Below are positions 21,006 to 30,152 of a DNA stretch of 64,000 nt, one piece after another; the first letter of the stretch is position 1; the number at the start of each line of letters is the position of its first letter. Source of the stretch: Oceanimonas marisflavi (GTDB taxonomy: Bacteria > Pseudomonadota > Gammaproteobacteria > Enterobacterales > Aeromonadaceae); NCBI RefSeq assembly GCF_003049725.1, contig NZ_QAGM01000003.1, positions 1 through 64,000 on the forward strand, given 5' to 3'. Made by a program: the position numbers and the translations under genes. The notes under the pieces were generated by a model. It saw only the letters and a program-made list of their open reading frames with translations, was not told where the DNA came from and did no database searches.

Positions 21006-21266
21006 TTGGCTAACATCAAGTCTGCTAAGAAACGCGCGATTCAGGCTGAGAAGCGTCGCAAGCACAACGCCAGCCGTCGTTCCATGGTTCGCACCTACGT
21101 GAAAAAAGTCATCGCCGCCATCGCTACCGGTGACAAGGCCAACGCCCAGAAGGCGTTTGAAGCCGCTCAGCCGCTGCTGGACCGCATGGCCACCAAAGGC
21201 CTGATCCACAAGAACAAGGCCGCTCGTCACAAGAGCCGCCTGAACGCTCAGATCAAGGCTCTGTAA
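21006..21266 (+). CDS. rpsT: 30S ribosomal protein S20
   Basis: Binds 16S rRNA at the bottom of the 30S body. 86 residues, very basic, starting [20 protein letters not shown] after the initiator. The start codon is TTG (21006), with an AGGAG sequence 8 bp upstream. E. coli rpsT also starts with UUG, which is tied to its autoregulation, so the rare codon is probably conserved for control. Monocistronic, with a strong promoter and terminator. Confidence 0.97.
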   Translation: MANIKSAKKRAIQAEKRRKHNASRRSMVRTYVKKVIAAIATGDKANAQKAFEAAQPLLDRMATKGLIHKNKAARHKSRLNAQIKAL

Positions 21267-21284
21267 GAGTTCTGACCAGGCGTT

Positions 21285-21313
21285 AAAAAAACCGGCTATA
21301 TGCCGGTTTTTTG
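21285..21313 (+). terminator. rpsT terminator
   Basis: ACCGGC / GCCGGT stem around TATAT, flanked by an A-run on the left and a T-run on the right, 19 bp after the stop codon. Confidence 0.88.
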
Positions 21314-21327
21314 TTGCCTGTTTCTCG

Positions 21328-21390
21328 GTGAGGGGGGAGGTGTCAGGAGTGAGGCGAATACCTCCTCACGCCTCTCTCCTAACTCCTCAC
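21328..21390. repeat. GTGAGG-type inverted repeat, family B, copy 2
   Basis: Purine arm GTGAGGGGGGAGGTGTCAGG followed by AGTGAGG, then pyrimidine arm CCTCCTCACGCCTCTCTCCT followed by AACTCCTCAC. The arms are roughly complementary. It reaches into the stop codon of the HlyU-like gene at 21387. Confidence 0.6.
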
Positions 21391-21698
21391 CGGCAGTACA
21401 GCCGGTGCAGCAGGGCGATCATTTCCCGCACTTCCTCACTTTTCAGCGAGTAATACACGGTCTGGGCTTCCTTGCGGGTGCTCACCAGGTTGTCGTTGCG
21501 CAAAATCGCCAGATGCTGGGACAGGGCCGACTGGCTCAGGCCCAGAAATTGGTTCATCTCCCCTACCGACAGCTCCTTGTCGAGCAGATGGCACAGAATA
21601 AACAGCCGTCGCTCGTTGGCCAGGGCCTTGAGCAGCTTTACGGCCTGAGCGGCATTGGCTTCCATGTCTTCGATATTCATGTGGTTGGTCGAGTTCAC
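21387..21698 (-). CDS. hlyU: HlyU-like ArsR-family transcriptional regulator
   Basis: Small winged-helix DNA-binding protein, 103 residues. The recognition region GEMNQFLGLSQSALSQHLAILRNDNLV and the wing TRKEAQTVYYSL match the SmtB/ArsR family. The whole sequence resembles Vibrio HlyU, including KALANERRLFILC and LLHRLYC. Vibrio HlyU relieves silencing of toxin genes and is reported to sense redox; targets here are unknown. The GTG at 21698 has a GAGAG site overlapping the nhaR stop; an ATG at 21680 is an alternative that fits HlyU well. It lies 9 bp after nhaR and probably belongs to that operon. Confidence 0.8.
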   Translation of the reverse strand: MNSTNHMNIEDMEANAAQAVKLLKALANERRLFILCHLLDKELSVGEMNQFLGLSQSALSQHLAILRNDNLVSTRKEAQTVYYSLKSEEVREMIALLHRLYCR

Positions 21699-21707
21699 GT
21701 TTGGCTC

Positions 21708-22652
21708 TCAGCTGAATTCATCATCAAAGGTGGCAGGTGGCGTAACCGCCGAAAAGTCGTCAAGCCCCGAGAACAGTGAGCTGAAGTCGCTCTCGCACAG
21801 CCGCTTTACCGCCGGATGCTGGATCATGCGCTCGGCAAAGATCACGTAGTACTCTTCTTTCAGCTCAGAAGCCCGGCCAATCTCAACCACCGGCTGATAC
21901 TGCAGTATAGCGTCCCGGTAAATGGCGGGGGCCACAAAGATACCCTGATTAAAAAAGCCAAAGGCCTTCATCAGGGCGGCATCGTCAAACTCCCCCAGGA
22001 TCTGCGGCTTGAGCCCCTGCACCTCCAGCCAGTGGCGCAGCTGGCGACCCATGGCGGTACGCCGGCCAGGGATAAGCAGCTTGCGCTCTTCCAGGCAGGC
22101 GGGAAAAGGCTTTACCGGCAGCGGCTCGCGGCAGTAAAAGCCCATGTCGCACTCCCCCAGTTTCTTGGACAGCAGGCCGGCGTGCTGGGCCGAGTCCACC
22201 GGGCAGTCGGACAATATCATGTCGAGCTTGTGCTGGCTGAGCTGCTCCAGCAGCATTTCATGGGTGGACTCATAGCAGCGCAGGTGAATGGAGCCGTCAT
22301 TGGGGATCACCGACAGCAGCACCCGGCTGGCCAGTCGCTTTGACAGGGCATCGGCAATGCCCACTTCAAACACCAGATGATCTTCCTTGCGGTAGTTGAC
22401 GATATCCAGCATCTCGTAAGACAGGCTGAACATGCGATCCGCATACTGATACACCAGCTGACCCAGCTCGCTTGCCTCCAGCTGCCGGCCCTTGCGCTTG
22501 AACAACTTGCCCCCCAGGCGTTCTTCCAGCTGGCGGATCTGCCCGGTTACGGTCTGGGGCGTCAGAAACAGGGCTTCGGCCGCCTTGGTGACCGAGCCTT
22601 TTTTCTGGGTCATCCAGAAATAATAGAGATGGTTGTAGTTCAGGTGTGACAA
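21708..22652 (-). CDS. nhaR: LysR-family activator of nhaA
   Basis: Na+-responsive regulator of the antiporter gene. 314 residues with the N-terminal helix-turn-helix ([20 protein letters not shown] and [18 protein letters not shown]) that closely matches NhaR, then a LysR co-inducer domain. The start is TTG at 22652, with GGAG 8 bp upstream; E. coli NhaR aligns from the same point ([12 protein letters not shown]). It follows nhaA, as in E. coli, but a strong hairpin lies between them. Confidence 0.94.
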   Translation of the reverse strand: MSHLNYNHLYYFWMTQKKGSVTKAAEALFLTPQTVTGQIRQLEERLGGKLFKRKGRQLEASELGQLVYQYADRMFSLSYEMLDIVNYRKEDHLVFEVGIADALSKRLASRVLLSVIPNDGSIHLRCYESTHEMLLEQLSQHKLDMILSDCPVDSAQHAGLLSKKLGECDMGFYCREPLPVKPFPACLEERKLLIPGRRTAMGRQLRHWLEVQGLKPQILGEFDDAALMKAFGFFNQGIFVAPAIYRDAILQYQPVVEIGRASELKEEYYVIFAERMIQHPAVKRLCESDFSSLFSGLDDFSAVTPPATFDDEFS

Positions 22653-22691
22653 GATGCCGTCTCCACGAATTCAATATTTCATCATAAAGAA

Positions 22692-22719
22692 ACCGGCCGG
22701 GTTTTTACACCCGGCCGGC
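22692..22719 (-). terminator. Hairpin between nhaA and nhaR
   Basis: Minus strand GCCGGCCGGGT pairs with ACCCGGCCGGT around GTAAAA, followed by a weak TTCTTT stretch. It sits 22 bp past the nhaA stop. It may be a terminator or an attenuator that lowers nhaR relative to nhaA. Confidence 0.65.
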
Positions 22720-22741
22720 TCTGTCGATAAGGCATGTCTGG

Positions 22742-23941
22742 TTACACCAGCTGAGTATGCACCGATACCTTACGGCGCACCGGCTCTTTTTTTGGCAGTA
22801 CCCTTCTCAGCATGATATAGCCACTCACTGCCGCCAGACTTGATCCCATCAGGATCCCCAGTCGCGACAGGTTGGCCAGCTGAGCCTGGTCGGCAAAAGC
22901 CAGTGACGAAATGAAGATCGACATGGTAAAGCCGATACCACACAGCACGGATACCGCAAATATCTGTTTAAAGCACACACCCGCCGGCAGCTGGGCATAA
23001 CCCAGGCGTACCGACAGCCAGCTGACCAGGAAGATCCCCATGGGTTTGCCCAGCAGCAGACCCGCCATCACACCCAGGGGCAGCGCCGAGGTCAGATCGG
23101 CCAGGGACAGCCCTTCCAGCGACACGCCGGCATTCACAAAGGCAAACAGCGGCAATATCACAAAGGCGCACCAGGGATGGAGGAAGTGCTCCAGCTGCTT
23201 GGACGGCGAGAAGCGGTGGCCATAAAGCGGAATAAGGAACCCAAGGATCACCCCGGCCAGGGTGGCATGCACACCCGACTTGAGCACGGCAACCCAGATA
23301 ATCCAGCCCAGCAGCAGGTAAGGCACCAGATTGCACACCCTGGCCCGGTTCAGCCATACCAGGCCGACGATACCGAGCGCGCCCACCGCCATGGCGGTGA
23401 AGTCCACACCATGGTTATAAAACAGCGCAATAATGATGATGGCGCCCAGATCGTCGATGATCGCCAGTGCCAGCAGAAACACTTTAAGGGTAAGAGGCAC
23501 GCGCTTGCCCAGCAGCGCCATCACCCCAAGGGCAAAGGCGATGTCGGTGGCGGCGGGAATGGCCCAGCCACTCTGGTTGGCAGGCTCACCCAGATTCAGC
23601 AGCATAAACCACAAGGCCGGAAACACCATGCCACCAATGGCCGCCAGGGCCGGAAACATGGCTTTTTCACGGGTAGACAGGGCGCCTTCCACCATCTCGC
23701 GTTTGACTTCGAGACCCACCAGCAGAAAGAACACCGCCATCATGCCGTCGTTCACCCACAGCAGCAGTGGCTTGTCGAGGTTGAGATCGCTGATGCGCAG
23801 CTGAATGGGCATATTGAGGAAGTCCTGATACATACCGGACAGGCCGGTATTGGCCATCATCATGGCGATCAGGGCAGCAATAATTAACAGAATTCCACCG
23901 GCCGACTCCATGGCCAGGAAGCGTTTAAGCACATGAGACAT
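22742..23941 (-). CDS. nhaA: Na+/H+ antiporter NhaA
   Basis: Electrogenic antiporter exporting one Na+ for two H+, for sodium and alkaline pH tolerance. 399 residues, about 12 membrane helices. The transport-site Asp pair is in the [19 protein letters not shown] segment (about residues 163-164), and [14 protein letters not shown] (about 128-141) is also conserved. ATG with an AAGGAG site. Upstream region 23942-24117 is AT-rich and must hold its promoter. Confidence 0.97.
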   Translation of the reverse strand: MSHVLKRFLAMESAGGILLIIAALIAMMMANTGLSGMYQDFLNMPIQLRISDLNLDKPLLLWVNDGMMAVFFLLVGLEVKREMVEGALSTREKAMFPALAAIGGMVFPALWFMLLNLGEPANQSGWAIPAATDIAFALGVMALLGKRVPLTLKVFLLALAIIDDLGAIIIIALFYNHGVDFTAMAVGALGIVGLVWLNRARVCNLVPYLLLGWIIWVAVLKSGVHATLAGVILGFLIPLYGHRFSPSKQLEHFLHPWCAFVILPLFAFVNAGVSLEGLSLADLTSALPLGVMAGLLLGKPMGIFLVSWLSVRLGYAQLPAGVCFKQIFAVSVLCGIGFTMSIFISSLAFADQAQLANLSRLGILMGSSLAAVSGYIMLRRVLPKKEPVRRKVSVHTQLV

Positions 23942-24117
23942 ATCGAGCTCCTTCTCAAAGAATAGCCCGAGTGTAATCAGCTTGTTACAGAGGTAATAAT
24001 CGATTGTTTCTGATCAACACCTCGGGAAAAACGAAAGAAAGTGCATTACAACTTACAAATTCCGATGAAATTGAAATGTTAAACTAAAGTATAGCTTTAT
24101 TTACAAACAAACATCTG

Positions 24118-24912
24118 TCAAATGGCAACTGGTGCTTTTATATGCGGGTGCGGATGGTACTCCTCCAGAATAAAATCCTCATAAGCATACTCAAACAGTG
24201 AATCCGGGCGGCGCGCCAAGCGCATTCTGGGCAATGCTCTCGGCTCTCGTCCCAGCTGCAGCCGGGCCTGCTCCAGATGATTGCTGTACAGGTGCACGTC
24301 GCCACCGGTCCAGACAAAGTCTCCCGGCTCAAGGTCGGCCTGCTGGGCCATCATCATAGTCAGCAGCGCGTAGCTGGCGATATTGAAGGGCAGACCGAGA
24401 AAGACATCACAGCTGCGCTGATAAAGCTGGCAGGACAGCTTGCCGTTGGCCACGTAGAACTGAAACAGGGCATGGCAGGGCGCCAGCGCCATTTGCTCGA
24501 TTTCCCCCACGTTCCAGGCGGAGACGATAATACGACGGCTGTCGGGGTTGGTTTTGATGGTCTCCAGCGCCTGGCTTATCTGATCGATTACCCGGCCGTC
24601 GGCGGCTGCCCAGCTGCGCCACTGCTTGCCGTAAACCGGCCCCAGCTCGCCGTTTTCATCGGCCCATTCGTCCCAGATGCTGACGCCGTTTTCCTTGAGG
24701 TAGGCAGTGTTGGTGTCGCCGTTCAGAAACCACAGCAGCTCGTGAATAATGGATCTGAGGTGGCACTTCTTGGTGGTGACCAGCGGAAATCCGTCGGCCA
24801 GATTAAAGCGCATCTGGTGGCCGAACACCGACAGGGTGCCGGTGCCGGTGCGATCCTCTTTGCGCTCACCATGATCAAGAATATGCTGCATCAGCTCGAG
24901 GTAGGCTTTCAT
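24118..24912 (-). CDS. thyA: Thymidylate synthase
   Basis: Methylates dUMP to dTMP with methylenetetrahydrofolate. 264 residues, the standard short form. The nucleophile is Cys146 in [14 protein letters not shown]; the folate/dUMP-binding segments [11 protein letters not shown] and [20 protein letters not shown] are intact. The start codon overlaps the lgt stop by 4 bp, so the two are translationally coupled, as in E. coli (lgt-thyA). I see no clear terminator after it. Confidence 0.98.
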   Translation of the reverse strand: MKAYLELMQHILDHGERKEDRTGTGTLSVFGHQMRFNLADGFPLVTTKKCHLRSIIHELLWFLNGDTNTAYLKENGVSIWDEWADENGELGPVYGKQWRSWAAADGRVIDQISQALETIKTNPDSRRIIVSAWNVGEIEQMALAPCHALFQFYVANGKLSCQLYQRSCDVFLGLPFNIASYALLTMMMAQQADLEPGDFVWTGGDVHLYSNHLEQARLQLGREPRALPRMRLARRPDSLFEYAYEDFILEEYHPHPHIKAPVAI

Positions 24913-25727
24913 GCGGTTTTTGCTCCGTTACCAAACCAGTGAGGGCGGCGACAGGCCGCCCATAACATCAATACGCCACCGACCATCATCGGCAGCGACA
25001 ACAACTGACCCATACTGAACAGGTCCAGATAAAGACCCAGCTGAGCATCGGGCTGGCGTACGAATTCCACCAGGAAGCGGAACAGGCCGTAGCACAGCAG
25101 AAACAGCCCGGAGATCACGCCCCGGGGCGGCCGGGCGCGCCAGGCCAGATTGAGGATAATCAGCAGCACCACCCCTTCCAGGGCAAACTGATAGAGCTGG
25201 GACGGATGCCGGGGCAGCTCGCCTGCTGCGGGAAAGATCACGCCCCAGGGCACATCGGTCACCCGGCCCCACAGCTCGCCGTTAATAAAGTTGCCCATGC
25301 GCCCTGCGCCCAGGCCAAAGGGGATCAGCGGAGCGATAAAATCGGCCACCGCAAAGAAGGTTTTATTGTGTTTGCGGCCAAACAGCCAGAAGGCGGTGAG
25401 CACGCCCAGCAGGCCGCCGTGGAACGACATGCCGCCGGACCAGATCTTGATGAGGTAAACCGGGTCGGCCAGAAAGGTGTCGAACTGGTAGAACAGCACA
25501 TACCCCAGCCGGCCGCCGACAATCACCCCGAGAAAACCGTAGAAGAGCACATCGGAGACCTGGTCTTTGGTCCAGCCGGAGCCGGGTTGCGCCGCGCGCC
25601 GGTTGCCCAGCCACCAGGCAAACAGAAAGCCCAGCAGGTACATGAGGCCATACCAGTGCACCGCCAGCGGCCCCAGCTCAATGGCGACGGGATCGAAGCC
25701 GGGAAACACCCAATGAGAATCAGACAT
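24909..25727 (-). CDS. lgt: Prolipoprotein diacylglyceryl transferase
   Basis: Inner-membrane enzyme that transfers diacylglycerol from phosphatidylglycerol to the lipobox Cys, the first step of lipoprotein maturation. 272 residues with about seven membrane helices. The Lgt signature [20 protein letters not shown] (about 138-157) and the segment [11 protein letters not shown] (with the essential His) are present. Operon with thyA. The region upstream to ptsP carries a 91-bp dispersed repeat. Confidence 0.97.
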   Translation of the reverse strand: MSDSHWVFPGFDPVAIELGPLAVHWYGLMYLLGFLFAWWLGNRRAAQPGSGWTKDQVSDVLFYGFLGVIVGGRLGYVLFYQFDTFLADPVYLIKIWSGGMSFHGGLLGVLTAFWLFGRKHNKTFFAVADFIAPLIPFGLGAGRMGNFINGELWGRVTDVPWGVIFPAAGELPRHPSQLYQFALEGVVLLIILNLAWRARPPRGVISGLFLLCYGLFRFLVEFVRQPDAQLGLYLDLFSMGQLLSLPMMVGGVLMLWAACRRPHWFGNGAKTA

Positions 25728-25829
25728 GCGCTTACCCCGAAAAATGGAAAGCGGGTATTGTAAGGCAAACCGTGATGAGTGTCTGTGGACCTGTGCATTT
25801 CGTCGGGCAAAGGGCAGGGTTATAAAGTG

Positions 25830-25920
25830 GCAGGCGCTGCTTTAGCTGGCGCAAACCTGAAGGCGACGGTGTTCCAGAGGCCTGTTGCACAGGCCCCGCC
25901 GACTAAAGTGGTGGCTACAA
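25830..25920. repeat. 91-bp dispersed repeat, copy 1
   Basis: Between lgt and ptsP. Closely matches 37244-37334 over the full 91 bp with scattered substitutions and no gap. Contains internal inverted repeats (AGGCCTGTTGCACAGGCC at 25878-25895) and ends in GGCTACAA. It resembles a REP/BIME-type or small non-autonomous element. Confidence 0.75.
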
Positions 25921-25960
25921 TCCTTGCTGTTGCTTCAGCTACGATCGTTTAGACGATGCG

Positions 25961-28219
25961 CTACAACCCGGAGCGCAGCAGGCCGCCCAGGCCGCGCTCT
26001 TCCAGATAGCGGCCAAAGATGCCTTTAAAGGCGCCGACATGGCGGTGACTGAGGGCTTCCTGCAGCAGCTTTTGCAGCTCGTCGATGCGGGACTGCCGCA
26101 CGATATACTTGATGCGCATGATGTTGCTGTTATTCATGCTGAAACGGCGATAACCCATGGCCATCAGCACCAGCACGCCGATGGGATCCCCCGCCAGCTC
26201 GCCACAGATGGACACGGGCCGGGCGTGCTTGCGGGCGGCGTCAATGATCTGCTGCAGGGCGCGCAGCACCGCCGGATGCAGGGAGTCGTAAATATCGGCC
26301 ACCCGGCCGTTGTTGCGATCCACCGCCAGCAGATACTGGGTGAGGTCGTTGGTGCCCACCGACCAGAAGTCCACCAGCGGCGCCAGTTCGGCCAGCTGAT
26401 ACAGCAGCGACGGCACTTCTATCATCACCCCCAGGCTGGGATAGCGGATAATGCCCTGCTCATCGGCGGTTTCTGCCGATACCTCGCGCCAGGCCCGGTC
26501 CAGCAGCCGGCGGGCCACCCGCACCTCGTCCAGACTGCCCACCATGGGCAGCATGATCGACAGATTGTCGAGGCCGATGCTGGCTCGCAACATGGCCTTG
26601 AGCTGCACCAGAAAGATCTCGGGATGATCCAGGGTCAGGCGAATGCCACGCCAGCCAAGAAAGGGGTTTTCCTCGACGATGGGAAAATAGGGCAGCTGCT
26701 TGTCGCCGCCCACGTCCAGGGTGCGCATGCACACCGGCTTGCCCACATAGCTGGTGAGCACCCGGCGATAGCTGTGCACCTGCTCCTGCTCGGACGGAAA
26801 GCGATCCCGCATCATAAAGGGGATCTCGGTACGGAACAGCCCGACGCCGTCGGCGGCATCGTTCATGGCGATATCTGCGTCGGCACTGAGGCCGGCGTTC
26901 AGCAGCAGGGAGACCTGCACGCCGTCCAGAGTCCGTGAGGCTTCATGGCGCACGGTGGCAAAGAGCTCGTCCATCTGGGCTTCTTCGGCGATCACCCTTC
27001 GGTATTCCTTGAGCACCGAAGAGGCCGGCTCCACCAGCAACTCGCCGGTGTAGCCGTCCACCACCAGCAACCGATTTTCCAGCAGTTCAAAGGAGTGATC
27101 GATGCCCATGACCGCCGGAATGCCCATGGCCCGGGCCAGAATGGCGGCGTGGGAATTGATGGAGCCCCTGGCCGAGACGATGGCCATCAGCTTGTTGCGG
27201 GGAATTTCGGCGATCAGGGTGGCGCTGATCTCGTCGGCCACCAGAATGATGGGCTCCGACAACGCCAGCGGGCCGTCGTCTTCATGAATAAGCCGGGTCA
27301 GCAGGCGCTGCCCCAGATCCCGAATATCCGCGGCCCGTTCACGCAGATACAGATCGGACATATTGGCGAACTGGGCTATCTGTTTTTCACAGACCCGTTT
27401 AACCGCGCTGCCGGCGGTCCAGCCATGTTCAATCTCTTCGCGTATCAGGCCGATAAAGACCGGATCCTTGAGAATGTACTGGTACACCTCAAACACCGCC
27501 ACCGACTCACCGGAGGGTGACTCCTTGAAACGCAGCGCCATGCCGTCGAGCTCAGCCTCCACCTGCTGCAACACCTTCTCGAGGCGCTGATGCTGCACCG
27601 GCAGATCGTCGGCACGGCGCAGCCGTACCCGATCCAGCTCGACCTTTGGCCGCCATACCCAGGCCTTGCCAATGGCCACCCCGGGCGAGCCGGCCAGGCC
27701 CCGCAGCATGCCGTGCCAGTTGCGGGAGCTGAGGTTGCCTCTGGCTTCGGCGTGGGCGATCACGGTGGCCAGCTGAGCCGCCAGGGTCACCAGAAAGGAT
27801 TCTTCTCCTTCTTCAAACAGGCGCACCTGTTTTTGCTGCACCACCAGCACTCCCAGGGTTTTACGCTGGTGAATAATGGGTGCACCAAGAAAGGATCTGA
27901 ACTCGTCTTCGTGGGCTTCGGGCAGGTATTTGAAACTGGGATGGTGCTGGGCGTCGGCCAGGTTGATCAGCTCTTCCTTTTCACCAATCAGGCCAACAAT
28001 GCCTTCTCCCAATGGAATGCGGGCCCGGCCCACCGCCTCGGGGGCCAGGCCATCAGTGGCCGCCAGCAAATAAAAAGGATCTTCTTCCCGGCGTAAATAA
28101 ATGGAGCAGCAGTCTGCCAGCATGACCTGACGGGTCTGTTGTGCCAGCTCCGCCATGGCCTCGTTCAGATCGGAGCTGGCCGTGACCCGCTGGACTATTT
28201 CCCTCAGTTCCCTTAACAC
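25961..28219 (-). CDS. ptsP: Phosphoenolpyruvate-protein phosphotransferase PtsP (EI-Ntr)
   Basis: First enzyme of the nitrogen PTS, passing phosphate from PEP to NPr. 752 residues from a GTG start at 28219 (VLRELREIVQRV). This start matches family N-termini, has a GGGGGAG site upstream, and clears the rppH stop by 16 bp; the longer frame would read into rppH. Domains: GAF sensor (about 1-160), PEP-utilising domain with phospho-His357 in GSINSHAAILARAMG, and TIM-barrel PEP-binding domain (about 420-720). Operon rppH-ptsP. Confidence 0.95.
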   Translation of the reverse strand: MLRELREIVQRVTASSDLNEAMAELAQQTRQVMLADCCSIYLRREEDPFYLLAATDGLAPEAVGRARIPLGEGIVGLIGEKEELINLADAQHHPSFKYLPEAHEDEFRSFLGAPIIHQRKTLGVLVVQQKQVRLFEEGEESFLVTLAAQLATVIAHAEARGNLSSRNWHGMLRGLAGSPGVAIGKAWVWRPKVELDRVRLRRADDLPVQHQRLEKVLQQVEAELDGMALRFKESPSGESVAVFEVYQYILKDPVFIGLIREEIEHGWTAGSAVKRVCEKQIAQFANMSDLYLRERAADIRDLGQRLLTRLIHEDDGPLALSEPIILVADEISATLIAEIPRNKLMAIVSARGSINSHAAILARAMGIPAVMGIDHSFELLENRLLVVDGYTGELLVEPASSVLKEYRRVIAEEAQMDELFATVRHEASRTLDGVQVSLLLNAGLSADADIAMNDAADGVGLFRTEIPFMMRDRFPSEQEQVHSYRRVLTSYVGKPVCMRTLDVGGDKQLPYFPIVEENPFLGWRGIRLTLDHPEIFLVQLKAMLRASIGLDNLSIMLPMVGSLDEVRVARRLLDRAWREVSAETADEQGIIRYPSLGVMIEVPSLLYQLAELAPLVDFWSVGTNDLTQYLLAVDRNNGRVADIYDSLHPAVLRALQQIIDAARKHARPVSICGELAGDPIGVLVLMAMGYRRFSMNNSNIMRIKYIVRQSRIDELQKLLQEALSHRHVGAFKGIFGRYLEERGLGGLLRSGL

Positions 28220-28235
28220 GCTGCTCCCCCTTGTG

Positions 28236-28793
28236 CTACCTGTGTCGCCTGCGTCCGTCCCGCTGGCGCCCCTGATCCGCCCTGTGGCGGCCATGATCGC
28301 TTCGGTGACGGCCCTGCTCTGCCATTACGATGGGGGCGAACTCCCGCAGAACCCGCCGGTATACTTCCCGTTTAAAAGACACCACCTGACGCACCGGATA
28401 CCAATAGCTGACCCAGCGCCAGTCATCAAACTCCGGATGCCCGTGGCAACCGAATTCAATGTATGATTCATGATCCGGGTCCAATCGCAGCAAAAACCAT
28501 TTCTGTTTCTGACCAATGCAGACCGGGTTGCTGTCCCACCGGACCAGGCGCTTGGGCAACTTGTACTTGAGCCAGTGACGGGTTACCGCCAGCAGGGTCA
28601 CATTTTCGGGCTTGAGCCCGATTTCTTCGTACAATTCCCGGTACATGGCCTGCTCGGGGCTTTCACCGTCGTCCACGCCCCCCTGGGGAAACTGCCAGGA
28701 GTGCTGACCATAGCGCCTGGCCCACAATACCTGGCCTTTGCGATTGCAGATCACTATGCCTACATTGGGACGAAATCCGTCACCATCTATCAC
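28236..28793 (-). CDS. rppH: RNA pyrophosphohydrolase
   Basis: Nudix hydrolase that removes pyrophosphate from the 5' end of mRNA and so triggers RNase E decay. 185 residues. Starts [20 protein letters not shown]; the Nudix box [20 protein letters not shown], ending IGL, spans about 38-60. The last 25 or so residues are low-complexity Arg/His/Asp/Gly and vary in the family. Followed by ptsP. The 613-bp divergent gap to mutH contains DnaA boxes. Confidence 0.96.
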   Translation of the reverse strand: MIDGDGFRPNVGIVICNRKGQVLWARRYGQHSWQFPQGGVDDGESPEQAMYRELYEEIGLKPENVTLLAVTRHWLKYKLPKRLVRWDSNPVCIGQKQKWFLLRLDPDHESYIEFGCHGHPEFDDWRWVSYWYPVRQVVSFKREVYRRVLREFAPIVMAEQGRHRSDHGRHRADQGRQRDGRRRHR

Positions 28794-28961
28794 GCAATCA
28801 CCAGACTATAAAGCTAACATGGCAACGATTGTTCCATATTACCCCATTCCCGGCAAATCAAGCCTGCAGTCATAATCAGAGAGAGCCACTGAATAACTCA
28901 CACTCATGTCAACAGTTATAAACAAAAAAAGCTGACTCTTCGAACCGTTTCCCCCAGAACA

Positions 28962-28970
28962 TGTGGATAA
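28962..28970 (-). promoter_or_regulatory. DnaA box (perfect)
   Basis: TTATCCACA on the minus strand, distal to the main cluster, 8 bp from a GATC. Confidence 0.6.
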
Positions 28971-29178
28971 CATTGTGATCAAGTCGGTATAGTTGAAAGT
29001 GGCACCCTTGATTCTTTTACCTACGGTTTGTGATCAGCATCAACATAAAAATAAAAAAACCTTATTAAACAAAAAAATAAAAACATGATGGTGGATCAAG
29101 CTGGATCTTTGATCAGGCTGTTCTGCCATCATATCAATGTTGATAAGTTCACAAGCTCAAGAATCCATCACTAAAATG

Positions 29179-29187
29179 TTATCCACA
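29179..29187 (+). promoter_or_regulatory. DnaA box (perfect)
   Basis: TTATCCACA on the plus strand, about 95 bp left of the facing pair at 29282-29304. Confidence 0.65.
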
Positions 29188-29281
29188 GGGCGTTGTCGAC
29201 TTTGCCTTTGCCGGCCATGAGAAAATCCTGTTTTTTTCTTCTCGTGAGCAGGCAGTCTGTTTTTTAGCAAGGTACTACCAG

Positions 29282-29304
29282 TTATCCAGTTTTTCTGTGG
29301 ATAA
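29282..29304. promoter_or_regulatory. Facing DnaA box pair
   Basis: TTATCCAGT (7/9) on the plus strand and a perfect box on the minus strand, separated by TTTTC. This is the likely core of the DARS2-like site. Confidence 0.6.
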
Positions 29305-29406
29305 GCTTGTGCAACGGCATGTTCATACTTGAGTAAAACGGGTATATGATCGGCCCCCGCCCCATGGGTACAGGCACCGCCCTGACACACAAAAGGTGAG
29401 CAAATT

Positions 29407-30084
29407 TTGAACATAACCGTATCCCGCCCGGACAGCCTCGATATTCTGCTGAATCGCGCTCAGGGGCTGGCCGGCCTGCCTCTGGCGGAGCTGGCCGGTG
29501 AACTGGGCCTGGCGGTGCCGGCCAGTCTGCGCCGGGACAAGGGCTGGATTGGCCAGCTGCTGGAACTGAGCCTGGGCGCCAGCGCCGGCTCAAAGCCGGA
29601 GCAGGACTTTCCCGAGCTGGGCGTCGAACTCAAGACCATTCCGCTGGACACCGCCGCCCGGCCGCTGGAAACCACCTTTGTGTGCGTGGCGCCGCTGCTC
29701 GACATCGCCGGCCTGACCTGGGAGACCAGCAATGTGCGCAACAAGCTGTCCCGGGTGCTGTGGGTGCCTGTGATTGGCGAGCGAGACACCCCCCCCGGCG
29801 AGCGCCTGATCGGCCAGCCGCTGCTATGGATGCCGAATGAAGAAGAAGAGTGGCTGCTGCGTCAGGACTGGGAAGAGATCATGGAGCTGATAAGTCTGGG
29901 CCGGGTACAGGAGATCACCGCCCGCCACGGCCAGGCCCTGCAGTTGCGGCCCAAGGCCGCCAACGGCCGCGCCCTGACCGACGCCATCGGCCCCGATGGC
30001 GGCTATATACAAACCCGCCCCCGGGGCTTTTACCTGAAAACCGGCTTTACCAAAGCCCTGCTGGCCCGGCATTTTATGCTTTGA
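29407..30084 (+). CDS. mutH: DNA mismatch repair endonuclease MutH
   Basis: Nicks the unmethylated strand at hemimethylated GATC after MutS-MutL activation. 225 residues. The DX(n)EXK catalytic site is intact: Asp67, Glu74 and Lys76 in [13 protein letters not shown]. The frame starts at a TTG (29407), with AGGTGAG about 8 bp upstream; the next in-frame ATG lies far into the catalytic region, so the TTG is preferred. Presence implies Dam methylation. A purine-rich repeat follows the stop. Confidence 0.95.
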   Translation: MNITVSRPDSLDILLNRAQGLAGLPLAELAGELGLAVPASLRRDKGWIGQLLELSLGASAGSKPEQDFPELGVELKTIPLDTAARPLETTFVCVAPLLDIAGLTWETSNVRNKLSRVLWVPVIGERDTPPGERLIGQPLLWMPNEEEEWLLRQDWEEIMELISLGRVQEITARHGQALQLRPKAANGRALTDAIGPDGGYIQTRPRGFYLKTGFTKALLARHFML

Positions 30085-30085
30085 G

Positions 30086-30111
30086 GCCGTGAGGGGTGAG
30101 GGGTGAGGGGC
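30086..30111. repeat. GTGAGGG tandem repeat, family B, copy 3
   Basis: Three GTGAGGG units in tandem starting 2 bp after the mutH stop. Unlike copies 1 and 2 there is no pyrimidine arm, so this is a half element. Confidence 0.55.
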
Positions 30112-30118
30112 GATGAAA

Positions 30119-30152
30119 TGTTGCAATTCGCTGCGCTCATTGACAACCTACG
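30119..30152. repeat. 34-bp imperfect palindrome, copy 2
   Basis: Matches 2439-2472 at most positions, with the shared core ATTCGCTGCGCTCAT and end CAACCTACG. Its CTA triplet (30148-30150) is the TAG stop codon of the MFS gene on the minus strand, so the repeat provides the end of that gene. Confidence 0.7.

Larger units (their letters stand above)
28794..29406. promoter_or_regulatory. Putative DnaA-reactivating site (DARS2-like) between rppH and mutH
   Basis: A 613-bp AT-rich intergenic region without a credible gene. It holds three perfect DnaA boxes (TGTGGATAA at 28962-28970, TTATCCACA at 29179-29187, TGTGGATAA at 29296-29304) and a 7/9 match (TTATCCAGT at 29282-29290). The last two face each other 5 bp apart. 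There are several GATC sites and an A/T-only-rich tract at about 29045-29083. In E. coli the DARS2 locus, where ADP-DnaA is recharged with help from IHF and Fis, lies, as I recall, in this same rppH(nudH)-mutH interval. Function by synteny is inference. Confidence 0.6.

Noticed and set aside
28900..29310. Could be the replication origin oriC
   Set aside because: DnaA boxes and AT-rich DNA are present, but there is no mnmG, mioC, dnaA or rpmH neighbour, few boxes, and no array of 13-mers with GATC. Position fits DARS2 better.
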